Shown piece after piece: positions 47,522-56,585 of a stretch of DNA of 64,000 nucleotides. A program made the translations under genes and the position numbers. Numbering within the stretch: the stretch's first letter is position 1; the number at the start of each line of letters is the position of its first letter. Below the pieces are notes generated by a model. It saw only the letters and a list, made by a program, of their open reading frames with translations, made no database searches and was not told where the DNA came from. Source of the DNA: G020344215 sp039586575 (lineage in GTDB: Bacteria; Gemmatimonadota; Gemmatimonadetes; Palauibacterales; KS3-K002); assembly GCA_039586575.1 (NCBI GenBank), contig JBDHKD010000014.1, positions 10,008 through 74,007 of the forward strand. The letters run 5' to 3'.

Positions 47522-48637
47522 ATGGCTGGCGACCTCAAGAGAACACCGCTGTACGAAGAGCACGTGAAGCTGGGCGGCAAGATAATCCCGTTTGCCGGTT
47601 TTGAGATGCCCGTGCAATATCCGGCGGGTGTATCGGCGGAGCACCAGGCGGTGCGCGAGGGCGCGGGCCTGTTCGACGTCTCCCATATGGGCGAGTTCGA
47701 GGTGACGGGTAAAGACGCCGAGGGGTTCGTCAACTATCTCGTTTCCAACGATATCTCGAAGCGCGACCGGTGGCAGGCAACGTACAGCGTGATGTGCAAC
47801 GAGGAGGGTGGGATCGTCGACGACCTACTGGTCTACAAGTTCCCAGACCGCTTCCGCCTCGTGGTCAACGCGGCGAACATCGAGAAGGACTGGGCCTGGG
47901 TCCAGCGGTGCCGTGACGCTTACGGGAGCAAGGCTGTAGAACTGGTGAACGAGAGCGAAGACATCGCGCTGCTGGCACTGCAGGGGCCTGCCAGCGAGGA
48001 GGTTCTGTCAAACCTCGTCGACTGCGACCTAACTGCCATCGGCTACTACCGGTTCTCCGAGGCCGAGGTCGCCGGCGAGCCGAACGTTGTCAGCCGGACG
48101 GGCTATACCGGCGAGGATGGCTTCGAGCTCTACTGTCGGCCGGGCGCGGCGGCGAAACTGTGGAAGGCGATTCTCGAGCAGGGTGGGGAGCGGGTGTTGC
48201 CGGTCGGTCTTGGCGCGCGAGACACGCTCCGGCTCGAGGCCGGGCTCGCCCTTTACGGCAACGACATCGACGACGGGACGACACCGCTCGAGGCGCGGCT
48301 CGGCTGGACCGTCAAGCTCGACAAAGGCGATTTCGTCGGCCGCGACGCGCTCGTCGCTCAGAAGGAACAAGGCGTGCCGCGCAAGCTCAGCGGGTTCGTT
48401 CTGAAGAAGCGGGGGTTTCCGCGTCCCAGTTACCCGGTCCGCTGCCAGGGCGAGCTCGTGGGCTCCGTCCGCAGCGGAACGGTCGGGCCGACGGTGGGGC
48501 AGGGGATCGGGACCTGCTACCTGCCCAGCGAACTGGCGGAGCCGGGCACCGAGCTCGAGGTCATGATCAGAGAGACGCCAAACGCGGCCGAAGTCGTCAA
48601 GATGCCGTTCTACAAGGAGGGCTCCGTCAAGCGGTGA
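47522..48637 (+). CDS. gcvT: Glycine-cleavage T protein (aminomethyltransferase)
   Basis: A 371-residue enzyme that transfers the methylene group from lipoyl-H protein to tetrahydrofolate, releasing ammonia. FDVSHMGEFEVTGKDA, SRTGYTGEDGFELYC, and RLEAGLALYGNDID are typical motifs. The other glycine-cleavage genes are absent from the window. The ATG at 47522 has GAGGG three bases before; the frame extends upstream to a TTG with no ribosome-binding site. The 107-base leader shows no glycine riboswitch. Confidence 0.93.
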   Translation: MAGDLKRTPLYEEHVKLGGKIIPFAGFEMPVQYPAGVSAEHQAVREGAGLFDVSHMGEFEVTGKDAEGFVNYLVSNDISKRDRWQATYSVMCNEEGGIVDDLLVYKFPDRFRLVVNAANIEKDWAWVQRCRDAYGSKAVELVNESEDIALLALQGPASEEVLSNLVDCDLTAIGYYRFSEAEVAGEPNVVSRTGYTGEDGFELYCRPGAAAKLWKAILEQGGERVLPVGLGARDTLRLEAGLALYGNDIDDGTTPLEARLGWTVKLDKGDFVGRDALVAQKEQGVPRKLSGFVLKKRGFPRPSYPVRCQGELVGSVRSGTVGPTVGQGIGTCYLPSELAEPGTELEVMIRETPNAAEVVKMPFYKEGSVKR

Positions 48638-49116
48638 TCCGGTTTGTGGTTCTCACCGTAAGCGACGGGGTCGCCGCCGGCGAGCGGCAGGACACCTCGG
48701 GCCCGCTGATCGGCGACTGGATCGAACGGCGCGGCTGGTCGGTTGTGGAGCGGCGGTCCGTTCCAGACGAGACCGCTGCCGTCGCCGCTGCCCTGTCGCG
48801 CTGGGCCGACAGCGGTGTCGCCGACGTGATCATCACGACTGGTGGCACCGGTTTCGGACCCCGTGATGTAACGCCGGAGGCGACCTCGGCGGTCATCGAG
48901 CGGGCGGCGCCGGGCATCGCCGAGGCGCTGCGCGCCGCGGGGATACAGAATACCCCGCTCGCGATGCTGAGCAGAGGACTTGCCGGCATCCGCCGCCGAT
49001 CCTTGATAGTCAACCTGCCCGGCAGCGAGGCGGCCGTGCGTCAGGGGATCGCGGCGCTCGAGGCGGTCTTGCCGCACGCTGTAGAGCTGCTGGGTGGAAA
49101 GACGGAACACGACTGA
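48634..49116 (+). CDS. mogA: Molybdopterin adenylyltransferase MogA/MoaB-like
   Basis: A 160-residue MoCF-fold protein. LTVSDGVAAGERQDTSGPLI near the start, TTGGTGFGPRDVTPEAT in the middle and IVNLPGSEAAV near the end are conserved in MogA/MoaB, which adenylylate molybdopterin for cofactor assembly. The GTG start overlaps the gcvT stop (GTGA), so it is probably in the same operon; no other molybdenum cofactor gene is nearby. Confidence 0.88.
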   Translation: MIRFVVLTVSDGVAAGERQDTSGPLIGDWIERRGWSVVERRSVPDETAAVAAALSRWADSGVADVIITTGGTGFGPRDVTPEATSAVIERAAPGIAEALRAAGIQNTPLAMLSRGLAGIRRRSLIVNLPGSEAAVRQGIAALEAVLPHAVELLGGKTEHD

Positions 49117-49117
49117 G

Positions 49118-50716
49118 ATGGCCAAGATACTCGTAACCACCGCGGCTCTCGAGCGAGCAGCTCCGCTGCAGAAAGCGTTCGAGCCGGATGACCAGATCCA
49201 ACTGGTAGCCGGCGTGCAGGACGCCCGCAGCGCGCTGGCTGCCGGCGAGGACGAGCGCTTCGCCTTGATCGTCTCCGGTGGCGTCCACGAGTCGGAGGTC
49301 GAGCAGCTGACGGCCGCCGTCTATGAGGCGGCGCCACAGGTGCCGATCGTCGGCTTGCTCGGCGAGCAGGAGGCGGTGCCCGCCGGTGTGAGGTCGCACG
49401 TCGGGGTCGACGAATTCTTCCGAGACCCGCTCGACCCTGACGAGGTCGCACTCGTCGTGCGGCGGCTTATCGACCGCAAGGCGCTGCAAGCCGAATTGGG
49501 CATCGTTGGCAAGACGGCCGCGATCCACGAGGTGATCGAGCGTGTCGCTCAGATCGCACCTGTCGGTTCTACCGTGCTGATCACCGGTGAGAGCGGGACG
49601 GGCAAAGAACTCGTCGCTCGGGGGCTGCACCGCCTCTCGCCGCGCCGCGGCAAGCCGTTCATCGCCGTCAACATCGCGGCACTTCCGGAAACGCTGCTCG
49701 AATCCGAGCTGTTCGGGCACGAGAAGGGCGCATTCACCGGCGCCAACTCCCTACGCAAGGGAATGTTCGAACTGGCGAACGGTGGCACGATGTTCCTCGA
49801 TGAGATCGCCGAGATGCCGCCGGGTCCGCAGACGCGCCTGCTTCGCGTCCTCGAGCAGCGGGAGTTCATGCGTGTCGGTGGCAGTGAATCACTCAAGGTC
49901 GATGTCAGGGTCATCGCGGCCACGAATCGCAACTTGCGCCAGGCGGTAGAGTTGCGCGAGTTCAGACGCGACCTCTACTACAGGCTCGATGTTCTGCACA
50001 TCCACATCCCGCCGCTGCGCGAGCGGCGCGACGATATCCCGCTTCTGGTCCACGCCTTCATACACGAGCTGAGCCGTGAGCATCAGCGAGAGTTCAGAGG
50101 GATCGCGCCCGAGGCTATGAACATCCTCGTCGCTTATGACTGGCCCGGTAACGTTCGCGAACTGAGGAACCTGGTCGAGTCGATGGTCGTCCTCGCGCCC
50201 GGCTCGATCATCCGGCCGGCCGACATCCCGCCAGAGGTGCGCGGCGGTGCCCGTCACGGGCTCCCGACTCCCATCGTCACGGGGCCCCAGCTGCCCCAGG
50301 TCACGGACAGCAAGAGCCCCGCGCGACTACCCCAGATGGAGTTCATCTTCCGAACGCTTGTCGACCTCAAGTTCGATGTCGAGGACTTGCGACGGGAGTT
50401 TGAGCTCTACAGACGTAGGCACCCAGAGTTGACAGGTGCCCGGGAGGCCGCCGTCGTCGATCGGCGCCCCGTCGCCCCGGCGGATGAGCTCGAGCAAGTG
50501 GTCGAGGTGGCTGTCGCAGCCGACGAGCCGACCGCCGTGTCCGAGGAAGCGGTTATCCCGTTCCACACCGGGATGACGATGGAGGAGTTGGAGAAGGCGG
50601 CGATCATCGCCACACTGAAATCGGTGGGCGGCAACCGCCGCCGCGCCTCAGAGAAGCTGGGAATCGGTGAGAGAACGCTCTACCGCAAGCTCAAGGAGTA
50701 CGAAATCGAAGCCTAG
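49118..50716 (+). CDS. Sigma-54 activator with a degenerate receiver
   Basis: A 532-residue protein starting one base after mogA. The N-terminal 120 residues look like a receiver but its acidic pocket and phosphorylation site are lost: KILVTTAALE replaces the DD pair, LIVSGGV replaces the Asp strand and the usual KP motif reads RDP. The AAA+ core is intact: GESGTGKEL, GAFTGANSLRKG, GTMFLDEIAEM. A linker rich in Pro and Glu and a Fis-type helix-turn-helix (NRRRASEKLGIGERTLYRKL) follow. It should still drive sigma-54 RNA polymerase, but not through phosphorylation. Its target is unknown; the dnaK sigma-54 promoter is a candidate. Confidence 0.85.
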   Translation: MAKILVTTAALERAAPLQKAFEPDDQIQLVAGVQDARSALAAGEDERFALIVSGGVHESEVEQLTAAVYEAAPQVPIVGLLGEQEAVPAGVRSHVGVDEFFRDPLDPDEVALVVRRLIDRKALQAELGIVGKTAAIHEVIERVAQIAPVGSTVLITGESGTGKELVARGLHRLSPRRGKPFIAVNIAALPETLLESELFGHEKGAFTGANSLRKGMFELANGGTMFLDEIAEMPPGPQTRLLRVLEQREFMRVGGSESLKVDVRVIAATNRNLRQAVELREFRRDLYYRLDVLHIHIPPLRERRDDIPLLVHAFIHELSREHQREFRGIAPEAMNILVAYDWPGNVRELRNLVESMVVLAPGSIIRPADIPPEVRGGARHGLPTPIVTGPQLPQVTDSKSPARLPQMEFIFRTLVDLKFDVEDLRREFELYRRRHPELTGAREAAVVDRRPVAPADELEQVVEVAVAADEPTAVSEEAVIPFHTGMTMEELEKAAIIATLKSVGGNRRRASEKLGIGERTLYRKLKEYEIEA

Positions 50717-51369
50717 TAGCTGCCGGAACCCTCGACCCGGCTCATCACACGCGCCCGTTCCGACTGCAGGGTGCGGATGATGGCCGTCCAGGCAAACGAA
50801 CGCACGCCTGCGTACTCCACTTCGAACGAAACATCAAGGTCGACAGCCGGGTCGAACACATAGAGAGCCGATTGGGTGTCCTCCTGTTTGACCTGCTGGC
50901 GGCCCCATTCCGGGGTCAGCGGTATGATACCCACCGGCCGGTATAAGATCCCCTTACTTATCACCTGCACGACCGACGGCTCGTATGCCGCCTGTCGCGC
51001 TCGCGTAAAGAAAGAGACGAGGAATACGCTCGGCTCACCACGCAGACCGGCCGCTTCCGCCGCCTCCATTACCCGGTCGCCGCGCATGGCGACCATACCG
51101 TGCAACCGCTGATACGTGTCCGGCGCCGCCAGGCGGATGACGCTTTCGTCCAGCGGCGTGACCTTGAGCTGTGTGTCACCCGACTGGATCGCGACGGTGA
51201 AGTCGTCCTGCCTCAGCGTCCCATAACCTGGAGGCGGCAGCGGCTGCGATTCAACCGTCCCACCGGCTACGGGGGCCATACCCTCGTCCGCCGATGGTCC
51301 CGCCGAGCAAGCGCCGATCAGGATCGCAGCGGCGAGGACGCCTGTGATGCGAGCGTGATATCGGATCAT
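50713..51369 (-). CDS. Lipoprotein of unknown function
   Basis: A 218-residue protein. The N-terminal hydrophobic stretch ends LIGACSAG with Cys21 as lipobox, so it is exported. The mature part has alpha/beta character with VVQVISKGILYRP and ALYVFDPAVDLDVSFEVEY; no known domain is recognised. The ATG shares one base with the clpX stop, so it is translationally coupled to the clpXP unit. Its 3' end overlaps the convergent activator gene by three bases. Confidence 0.6.
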   Translation of the reverse strand: MIRYHARITGVLAAAILIGACSAGPSADEGMAPVAGGTVESQPLPPPGYGTLRQDDFTVAIQSGDTQLKVTPLDESVIRLAAPDTYQRLHGMVAMRGDRVMEAAEAAGLRGEPSVFLVSFFTRARQAAYEPSVVQVISKGILYRPVGIIPLTPEWGRQQVKQEDTQSALYVFDPAVDLDVSFEVEYAGVRSFAWTAIIRTLQSERARVMSRVEGSGSY

Positions 51370-52631
51370 TAGGCCTCTTTGCGCTGGGCTTCCGGTTCGA
51401 GGATCAGTATCGGCGAGGCGTCGCCGTCGACGCACTCCTTGGTGATCACGACCTCCCTCACATCGTTCCGCGTCGGGAGCTCGAACATCAGGTCCAACAT
51501 CATTTCCTCGATTATCGCTCGCAGGCCGCGGGCGCCGGTCCCACGTTCGATAGCTTTACATGCGATGGCTCGCAAGGCATCGGGCTCGAACTTCAGCCGG
51601 ATTTCCTCGAGCCCCACCATCTTCTGATACTGTTTCACCAACGCGTTCTTGGGCTTCTCCAGGATGTCGACCAGGGCCTCCTCATCAAGGTCGTCCAGGG
51701 CGACCGCCACCGGCAGACGACCGACGATCTCAGGTATCAGACCGTAACGGATGAGATCCTCCGGCTCCACGTAGTGGAACGAGTTGTACTCTTTCGCCTC
51801 CCTGTCGATGCCGGCGCGCTTCAGGGTCTCTTGGCTGCCGAACCCGATCTGCCGCGTGCCGATCCTCGACTCGATGATATCCTCCAGCCCGGCGAACGCG
51901 CCCCCGCAGATGAACAGGATGTTCCGCGTATCGATCTGGATGTATTCCTGCTGCGGGTGTTTTCGACCCCCCTGTGGCGGCACGTTCGCCACCGTCCCTT
52001 CCAGAATCTTCAGCAAGGCCTGCTGCACACCCTCACCGGACACGTCTCTGGTGATCGACGGGTTCTCCGACTTACGGGCGATCTTGTCAAGCTCGTCGAT
52101 GTAGACGATCCCGCGTTCCGTCTCCGCGATGTTGTAGTCGCCGGCTTGCAGCAGCTGCACCAAGATGTTCTCCACATCCTCGCCGACGTAGCCCGCTTCC
52201 GTCAGGGTCGTCGCATCGGCGATGGTGAAGGGGACGTCGAGCATACGTGCCAGCGTTCGCGCCAGCAGCGTTTTCCCGACGCCGGTGGGCCCCAGCAGCA
52301 AGATGTTGGACTTCTCGATCTCGACGTCTTCGACCAGGCCTTGGTTGTTGATTCTCTTGTAGTGGTTGTAGACGGCGACCGACAGCGATTTCTTCGCCCG
52401 CTCCTGGCCGATGACGTACTGGTCGAGTACACTCTTGATTTCGGTCGGCTTTGGCACGTGCGTGAGGCTCTCAGCCGCCACGCGCTCCTCTTCCTCGGCG
52501 AGGATCTCGTTACAGAGAGAGATGCATTCGTTGCAGATGTAGACGTTGGGTCCGGAGATGAACTTCTTGACGCTTTCCTTGGACTTGCCGCAGAAAGAGC
52601 AGCGCAGGTGTTTGTCGCTGGGCGTCGTCAT
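51369..52631 (-). CDS. clpX: ClpX, ATPase subunit of ClpXP
   Basis: A 420-residue AAA+ unfoldase. The N-terminal zinc-binding domain has CSFCGKSKESV and NVYICNECISLCNE. Walker A GPTGVGKTLLA (about 116-126), Walker B GIVYIDELDKIA (about 179-190) and the pore-loop GYVGEDVE follow in order, with arginine and sensor segments to the end. It starts 15 bases after clpP on the minus strand and forms the clpP-clpX unit. Confidence 0.96.
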   Translation of the reverse strand: MTTPSDKHLRCSFCGKSKESVKKFISGPNVYICNECISLCNEILAEEEERVAAESLTHVPKPTEIKSVLDQYVIGQERAKKSLSVAVYNHYKRINNQGLVEDVEIEKSNILLLGPTGVGKTLLARTLARMLDVPFTIADATTLTEAGYVGEDVENILVQLLQAGDYNIAETERGIVYIDELDKIARKSENPSITRDVSGEGVQQALLKILEGTVANVPPQGGRKHPQQEYIQIDTRNILFICGGAFAGLEDIIESRIGTRQIGFGSQETLKRAGIDREAKEYNSFHYVEPEDLIRYGLIPEIVGRLPVAVALDDLDEEALVDILEKPKNALVKQYQKMVGLEEIRLKFEPDALRAIACKAIERGTGARGLRAIIEEMMLDLMFELPTRNDVREVVITKECVDGDASPILILEPEAQRKEA

Positions 52632-52646
52632 GCAACCCTCCCCCGA

Positions 52647-53261
52647 CTATTCTTTCCCGTCACTCCCGACGACGTCGGTCTTGCTGGTAATGATCTCGTC
52701 GATCAGGCCGTACTCCTTGGCCTCCGCCGGCGACATGAAGCGATCGCGATCCGCGTCCTCGGCAACCTGTTCGATCGACTGGCCGGTGTGCCGTGCCAGG
52801 ATCTCGTTGATTCGCTCGCGGGCGTAAAGGATCTCCTTGGCCTGGATCTCGATGTCCGAGGCCGAGCCCTGCGAGCCGCCCGACGGCTGGTGTATCATGA
52901 TACGGGAGTTCGGCAGCGCCGAGCGCTTGCCTTTCGCGCCGGCGGCGAGCAACAGCGCGCCCATCGACGCCGCCATGCCCATGCAGATCGTCGACACCGG
53001 CGCGGTCATGAACTGTATCGTGTCGTAGATGGCCAACCCGGCGTAGACTCCGCCACCGGGGGAGTTGATGTACAGATAGACGTCTTTTTCCGCGTTCTCC
53101 GCCTGCAGGAAGAGCAGCTGAGCGATGATGATGTTGGCTACTTCGTCGGTGACGGGCGAACCGAGAAAGACGATCCGGTCCATCAGCAGGCGCGAGAAGA
53201 TGTCGTATACCTTCTCCCCGCGACTGGAACGCTCGATCACGTATGGTGCGTATAGCGGCAT
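52647..53261 (-). CDS. clpP: ClpP protease subunit
   Basis: A 204-residue serine peptidase. The active Ser lies in MGMAASMGALLLAAG, the His in SRIMIHQPSGG, and the Asp in the following DADRDRFMSPAEAKEYGLID region. MPLYAPYVIERSSRGEKVYDI at 53261 matches the usual ClpP N-terminus, so that ATG is preferred over an upstream in-frame start at 53306, which would run close to the tig stop. It lies between tig and clpX, a standard order. Confidence 0.95.
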   Translation of the reverse strand: MPLYAPYVIERSSRGEKVYDIFSRLLMDRIVFLGSPVTDEVANIIIAQLLFLQAENAEKDVYLYINSPGGGVYAGLAIYDTIQFMTAPVSTICMGMAASMGALLLAAGAKGKRSALPNSRIMIHQPSGGSQGSASDIEIQAKEILYARERINEILARHTGQSIEQVAEDADRDRFMSPAEAKEYGLIDEIITSKTDVVGSDGKE

Positions 53262-53302
53262 GGCTTCGTCTTCGCTGTCCTGGGTGAGGGAACCGGCGGA
53301 GT

Positions 53303-54565
53303 TCAACCGCCGGTCGTGATCTCCGACTGCTCCTTCAGGTAACTGAATACCTTCTCTTCCGTCAAATGTCGCTCGAGGTCGCGCAGCTCGCCGGATTTCG
53401 CCATCCGCGCGCGGACCTCACCGGCCTGCTTGCCCACCCGCTTCGCCAGCGCCTGCAGCCGGTCCTGCACCTCCTGTTTCGTCGCCTCCAGGCCGTGTTC
53501 CTCGGCGATCCGCTGGATGATCAGCGTGCGTCTTATACCCCACTCGGCCGCCGGACGTGCCTGCTCGCGGGCCCGCTCCACCAGCTCCGGGTCCGCATCC
53601 GCCGGCGGCGGGCCGACCAGGGCGCCTACGTAGCGCTCGATCATCGAGTCGGGCACCTCGAACGGGTTGGCCTCGATGATCTGCTCGATGAGTTGCTGGT
53701 CCAGCTGCAGATCGACCTCGTGCTCTTTGTGCTGCAGAATATCCTTCGAAACCGCATCCCGCAGCGCCGCCAGATCGGCAAAGTCACCCACCGACCTGGC
53801 CAGCTCGTCATCCAACGGTGGCAGGTCCTGTTCCAGAACCTGGTTCAGCTCGATCCGCAGGTTCCGGTTCTGGCCCCGCTGTTCCTCATCGTCGAAATCG
53901 TCCGGAAACGTTACCGTGAACTCGGCCGCTCCCCCCGGGTCCAGCGTCATGATCGCCGCTTCCACGTCCGGAATCGCCTGACCTTGACCCAACACGAACC
54001 GGTAAGGCCGGCTCTCCGACCCCTCGCCCTCCAGCGGCGTGACCGTCACCTCCACGCTGTCTCCCGCCGCCGGCTTCCGTTCCACCGGCCGCCACAGCGC
54101 CTGCTGCTGCCGGAGCATTTTGAGCTGCGCCTCGATCTCATCTTCACTCACCGACACTTCCGGCCGCTTGAGCCTGAACCCGCCGATCCGGTTCAGCTTG
54201 ACCTCCGGCCGGATGTCGAACGCCACCTCGAACGTCAGCTCCGCCTCGCGATCGTAGCTCACGTTCGCCACCCGCGGCTCGCTGATCGGCTCCAGCTCCT
54301 TCGTCTGGACCGCCTCGTGGAACGCCGAGTCGATCACCTGCTGCCGCGTCTGCCGGTCGATCTCCGGCCCGAACCGTGCCTCCAGGTGCGCCGCCGGCAC
54401 TTTCCCTTTACGGAAGCCCGGGATGCGCACCTTCTTCGCCAGCTGCCGCGCGACCCTGGCGCGCTCCGACTGCACCCGGCTCGCCGGCACGGTGATGACC
54501 AGCTTACGGCTCCAGGCGGCCGTTTCTTCGACGGAGATCTGCAGGTTGGTTGTAGTTTGGGACAC
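53303..54565 (-). CDS. tig: Trigger factor, ribosome-bound chaperone
   Basis: A 420-residue chaperone. The N-terminal ribosome-binding domain has the signature GFRKGKVPAAHLEARFG; a peptidyl-prolyl isomerase-like domain is present (about 150-240) and a long helical C-terminal domain follows. The GTG at 54565 is chosen because the reading frame upstream runs into the tRNA gene. It begins 31 bases after tRNA-Leu and precedes clpP, so it may be co-transcribed with the tRNA. Confidence 0.92.
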   Translation of the reverse strand: MSQTTTNLQISVEETAAWSRKLVITVPASRVQSERARVARQLAKKVRIPGFRKGKVPAAHLEARFGPEIDRQTRQQVIDSAFHEAVQTKELEPISEPRVANVSYDREAELTFEVAFDIRPEVKLNRIGGFRLKRPEVSVSEDEIEAQLKMLRQQQALWRPVERKPAAGDSVEVTVTPLEGEGSESRPYRFVLGQGQAIPDVEAAIMTLDPGGAAEFTVTFPDDFDDEEQRGQNRNLRIELNQVLEQDLPPLDDELARSVGDFADLAALRDAVSKDILQHKEHEVDLQLDQQLIEQIIEANPFEVPDSMIERYVGALVGPPPADADPELVERAREQARPAAEWGIRRTLIIQRIAEEHGLEATKQEVQDRLQALAKRVGKQAGEVRARMAKSGELRDLERHLTEEKVFSYLKEQSEITTGG

Positions 54566-54596
54566 TAATCCTGCCCTGTCCGTGGCTTCACGCGAG

Positions 54597-54680
54597 TGCG
54601 AAAGGGGGGACTCGAACCCCCACGGCCGATGGGCCACCAGCTCCTAAGGCTGGCGCGTCTACCAATTCCGCCACTTTCGC
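54597..54680 (-). tRNA. tRNA-Leu (anticodon UAG)
   Basis: An 84-base cloverleaf. The 7-base acceptor stem GCGAAAG pairs with CTTTCGC, the anticodon loop CTTAGGA gives UAG, the T-arm holds GGTTCGAGTCC, and there is a long variable arm of the class II (Leu/Ser) type. No CCA is encoded. It lies immediately before tig on the minus strand. Confidence 0.95.
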
Positions 54681-54703
54681 AAGAAGCGGTCGGGCCGTTC
54701 CTT

Positions 54704-54731
54704 ACATTACTTGAACGGCCGGAAATATCAA
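54704..54731 (-). promoter_or_regulatory. Possible promoter for the tRNA-Leu/tig unit
   Basis: On the minus strand TTGATA and TAATGT have a 16-base spacer, and the -10 box ends 24 bases from the tRNA. An 8-base inverted repeat (GGCCGTTC/GAACGGCC, 54693-54720) spans the -10 box. Confidence 0.35.
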
Positions 54732-54772
54732 GAAAAAGCGGGTCGTGGCGGGCCTGTCGGTGGCCCGCCACG
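54732..54772 (-). terminator. Terminator after the DegP-like gene
   Basis: CGTGGCGGGCC (54744-54754) and GGCCCGCCACG (54762-54772) form an 11-base stem. On the minus strand it is followed by ACCCGC and then five T bases. It closes the protease gene and insulates the tRNA unit. Confidence 0.8.
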
Positions 54773-54785
54773 CTTTGGGTGTGGA

Positions 54786-56420
54786 CTAGTCCTCCGGGAT
54801 CTCGATGTTGACGATTCGGTGGACGAGATCGCCGTCGGTCCCAGCGGGTGTCACGGTTTGCAGGCTAACGACGTCGCCCCGCTCCACGCTGGCCAGCGCC
54901 CGGTCGAAGTCGGCCTCGCTGGTGATCGGCTGTCCGTTGGCCCTCAGGATCAAGGAGTAGAGGGGGAGGCCTGCCTCGGCGGCGGGGCCGTAGGCGGCCA
55001 GCTGGGTGACCAGGACGCCCTCGAGATTGGCGTTGGGATCGTAGCCGTGACGAGCGGCGAGGGCGGGGGTCAACTCGGCCACCCGAACGCCGATGAGGGC
55101 ATCGCTGGGCCCGGCGGCGACCTCGGCGCGGGCCGGCTCGACCTCGGGCAGCTCAGCCTCGGCCAAGCGCACACTGAAGGTCAGCTCTTCGCCGTAGCGG
55201 ATGACCGTGACCGTGATCCGATCGCCAGGTTCGAAGGACGCGATCAAACGCTGGAGCTGGCCGACGCGCTCGACTCGCTGATCCCCGAGTGCAACGATGA
55301 CATCACCGCGCTCGATCCCGGCTCGCTCGGCCGGGCCGTCAGGCTCGGGGAAGTCCTGTACGATGACGCCGCGCGGCTCGGGCAGATTGAAGGCTCGGGC
55401 GTCCGCCGTGGTGACGTCGTCCACGTTGACCTTGAGGGCGGCGCGTCGGACCCGGCCGTGCTCCAGGATGTCCTCGAGCACGTCGTTCGCCAGGCTGATC
55501 GGGATGGCGAACCCGTAGCCCTGGTAGAACCCGGTGGTGCTTTGGATAGCGGTGTTGACGCCGATAACCTCGCCGCGGTAGTTGACCAGCGGGCCTCCGG
55601 AGTTACCCGGGTTAATGACCGCGTCGGTCTGGATCAGGTCTTCGATGGCGTACCCGGTGCCCGCCGTGTTGCGGATGATTCCCAGCGTGCGCCCGGTGGC
55701 GCTGACGATGCCGGCGGTCACGGTGAAGGGGAGCGCCGAGCCCACCTCGCTGCCCGGGTTGCCGATGGCCAGCACCCACTCGCCGACCTGCGTGGCCTCC
55801 GAGTTGCCGAGCTTGGCGACGGGCAGGTCACGACCGTCGATCTTGAGCACTGCGATGTCGGTGGTGGGGTCGCGACCGAGGAGCTGAGCCGGGAAGCTGC
55901 GGCCGTCGGGCAGTTCCACCTCGATCCGCTCGGCGTTCGCCACCACGTGGTTGTTCGTCAGCACGTGGCCGTCCTCCGAGACGATGAAGCCGGAGCCACG
56001 GCCCAGCGGCACGTCGAACGGCGTGTCCAGTTCCGGGTGCGTCGGCCCGAACAGTTCCTCGAAACGCTGCGGCAGCCGCATCTGCCGCGGACTCCCGCGG
56101 GTGTCGACCGACACCACCGCCGGCGTCACCGTGTGGGCGATAGCCACGAACGCCTGGCTCACCTCCGCCAGGTGTTGTAGTGCGGCGGGTGTCGAGCCCG
56201 CTTCCTGGGGGCTGTCGACGGTCCGGGTTGCCGGCTCGAGCTCCGCCGCCCGGGGCATGGTCGGCTCGCTGCTCGGCACGATCGCGGCACTCGCCGCGGC
56301 CGGGGTGACCGCCTCTCCCCCCTTGGCACGTTGCAGGCCGGCGGCCAGCCCGAGGGCGACGGCCAGGCTCAAGGATGTATAGAGGACGAATCTCAGCTTG
56401 CTGCGGACGGGATCGCTCAT
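54786..56420 (-). CDS. degP: DegP/HtrA-type periplasmic serine protease
   Basis: A 544-residue protease. One N-terminal membrane/signal segment, a linker, then the trypsin-like domain with the catalytic set: LTNNHVVA (His), DPTTDIAVLKID (Asp), and INPGNSGGPLV (Ser). Two PDZ domains follow (about 320-420 and 440-540). A standard ATG at 56420 is chosen because AGGAAGG lies about eight bases before it; a GTG at 56426 is possible. It probably removes misfolded envelope proteins. Its place between dnaK and tig adds to a quality-control cluster. Confidence 0.92.
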   Translation of the reverse strand: MSDPVRSKLRFVLYTSLSLAVALGLAAGLQRAKGGEAVTPAAASAAIVPSSEPTMPRAAELEPATRTVDSPQEAGSTPAALQHLAEVSQAFVAIAHTVTPAVVSVDTRGSPRQMRLPQRFEELFGPTHPELDTPFDVPLGRGSGFIVSEDGHVLTNNHVVANAERIEVELPDGRSFPAQLLGRDPTTDIAVLKIDGRDLPVAKLGNSEATQVGEWVLAIGNPGSEVGSALPFTVTAGIVSATGRTLGIIRNTAGTGYAIEDLIQTDAVINPGNSGGPLVNYRGEVIGVNTAIQSTTGFYQGYGFAIPISLANDVLEDILEHGRVRRAALKVNVDDVTTADARAFNLPEPRGVIVQDFPEPDGPAERAGIERGDVIVALGDQRVERVGQLQRLIASFEPGDRITVTVIRYGEELTFSVRLAEAELPEVEPARAEVAAGPSDALIGVRVAELTPALAARHGYDPNANLEGVLVTQLAAYGPAAEAGLPLYSLILRANGQPITSEADFDRALASVERGDVVSLQTVTPAGTDGDLVHRIVNIEIPED

Positions 56421-56523
56421 TGCCACAACCTTCCTGACACGGGTAATGCTGGCCTTGGGTCCGATAGATACTACGCGAAACCGGCCGCCCCGGTTCCGGG
56501 GTCCCTGGGAATATATACGGAGC

Positions 56524-56545
56524 GAGGCCCCGCGTCCGGGGCCTC
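56524..56545 (-). terminator. Hairpin after dnaK
   Basis: GAGGCCCCG (56524-56532) and CGGGGCCTC (56537-56545) make a perfect 9-base stem with a four-base loop. On the minus strand an AT-rich but not T-rich segment follows. It may end the dnaK message, so the protease gene would need its own promoter; no clear box was found in the 165-base gap. Confidence 0.5.
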
Positions 56546-56585
56546 CCTAGTCTGGATGCACACGGCGGGCAAACCGTCGCGGCGC

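Noticed and set aside
51774..53255. Long plus-strand open frame across clpX and clpP
   Set aside because: It is antisense to two complete, motif-rich genes and has no domain of its own.
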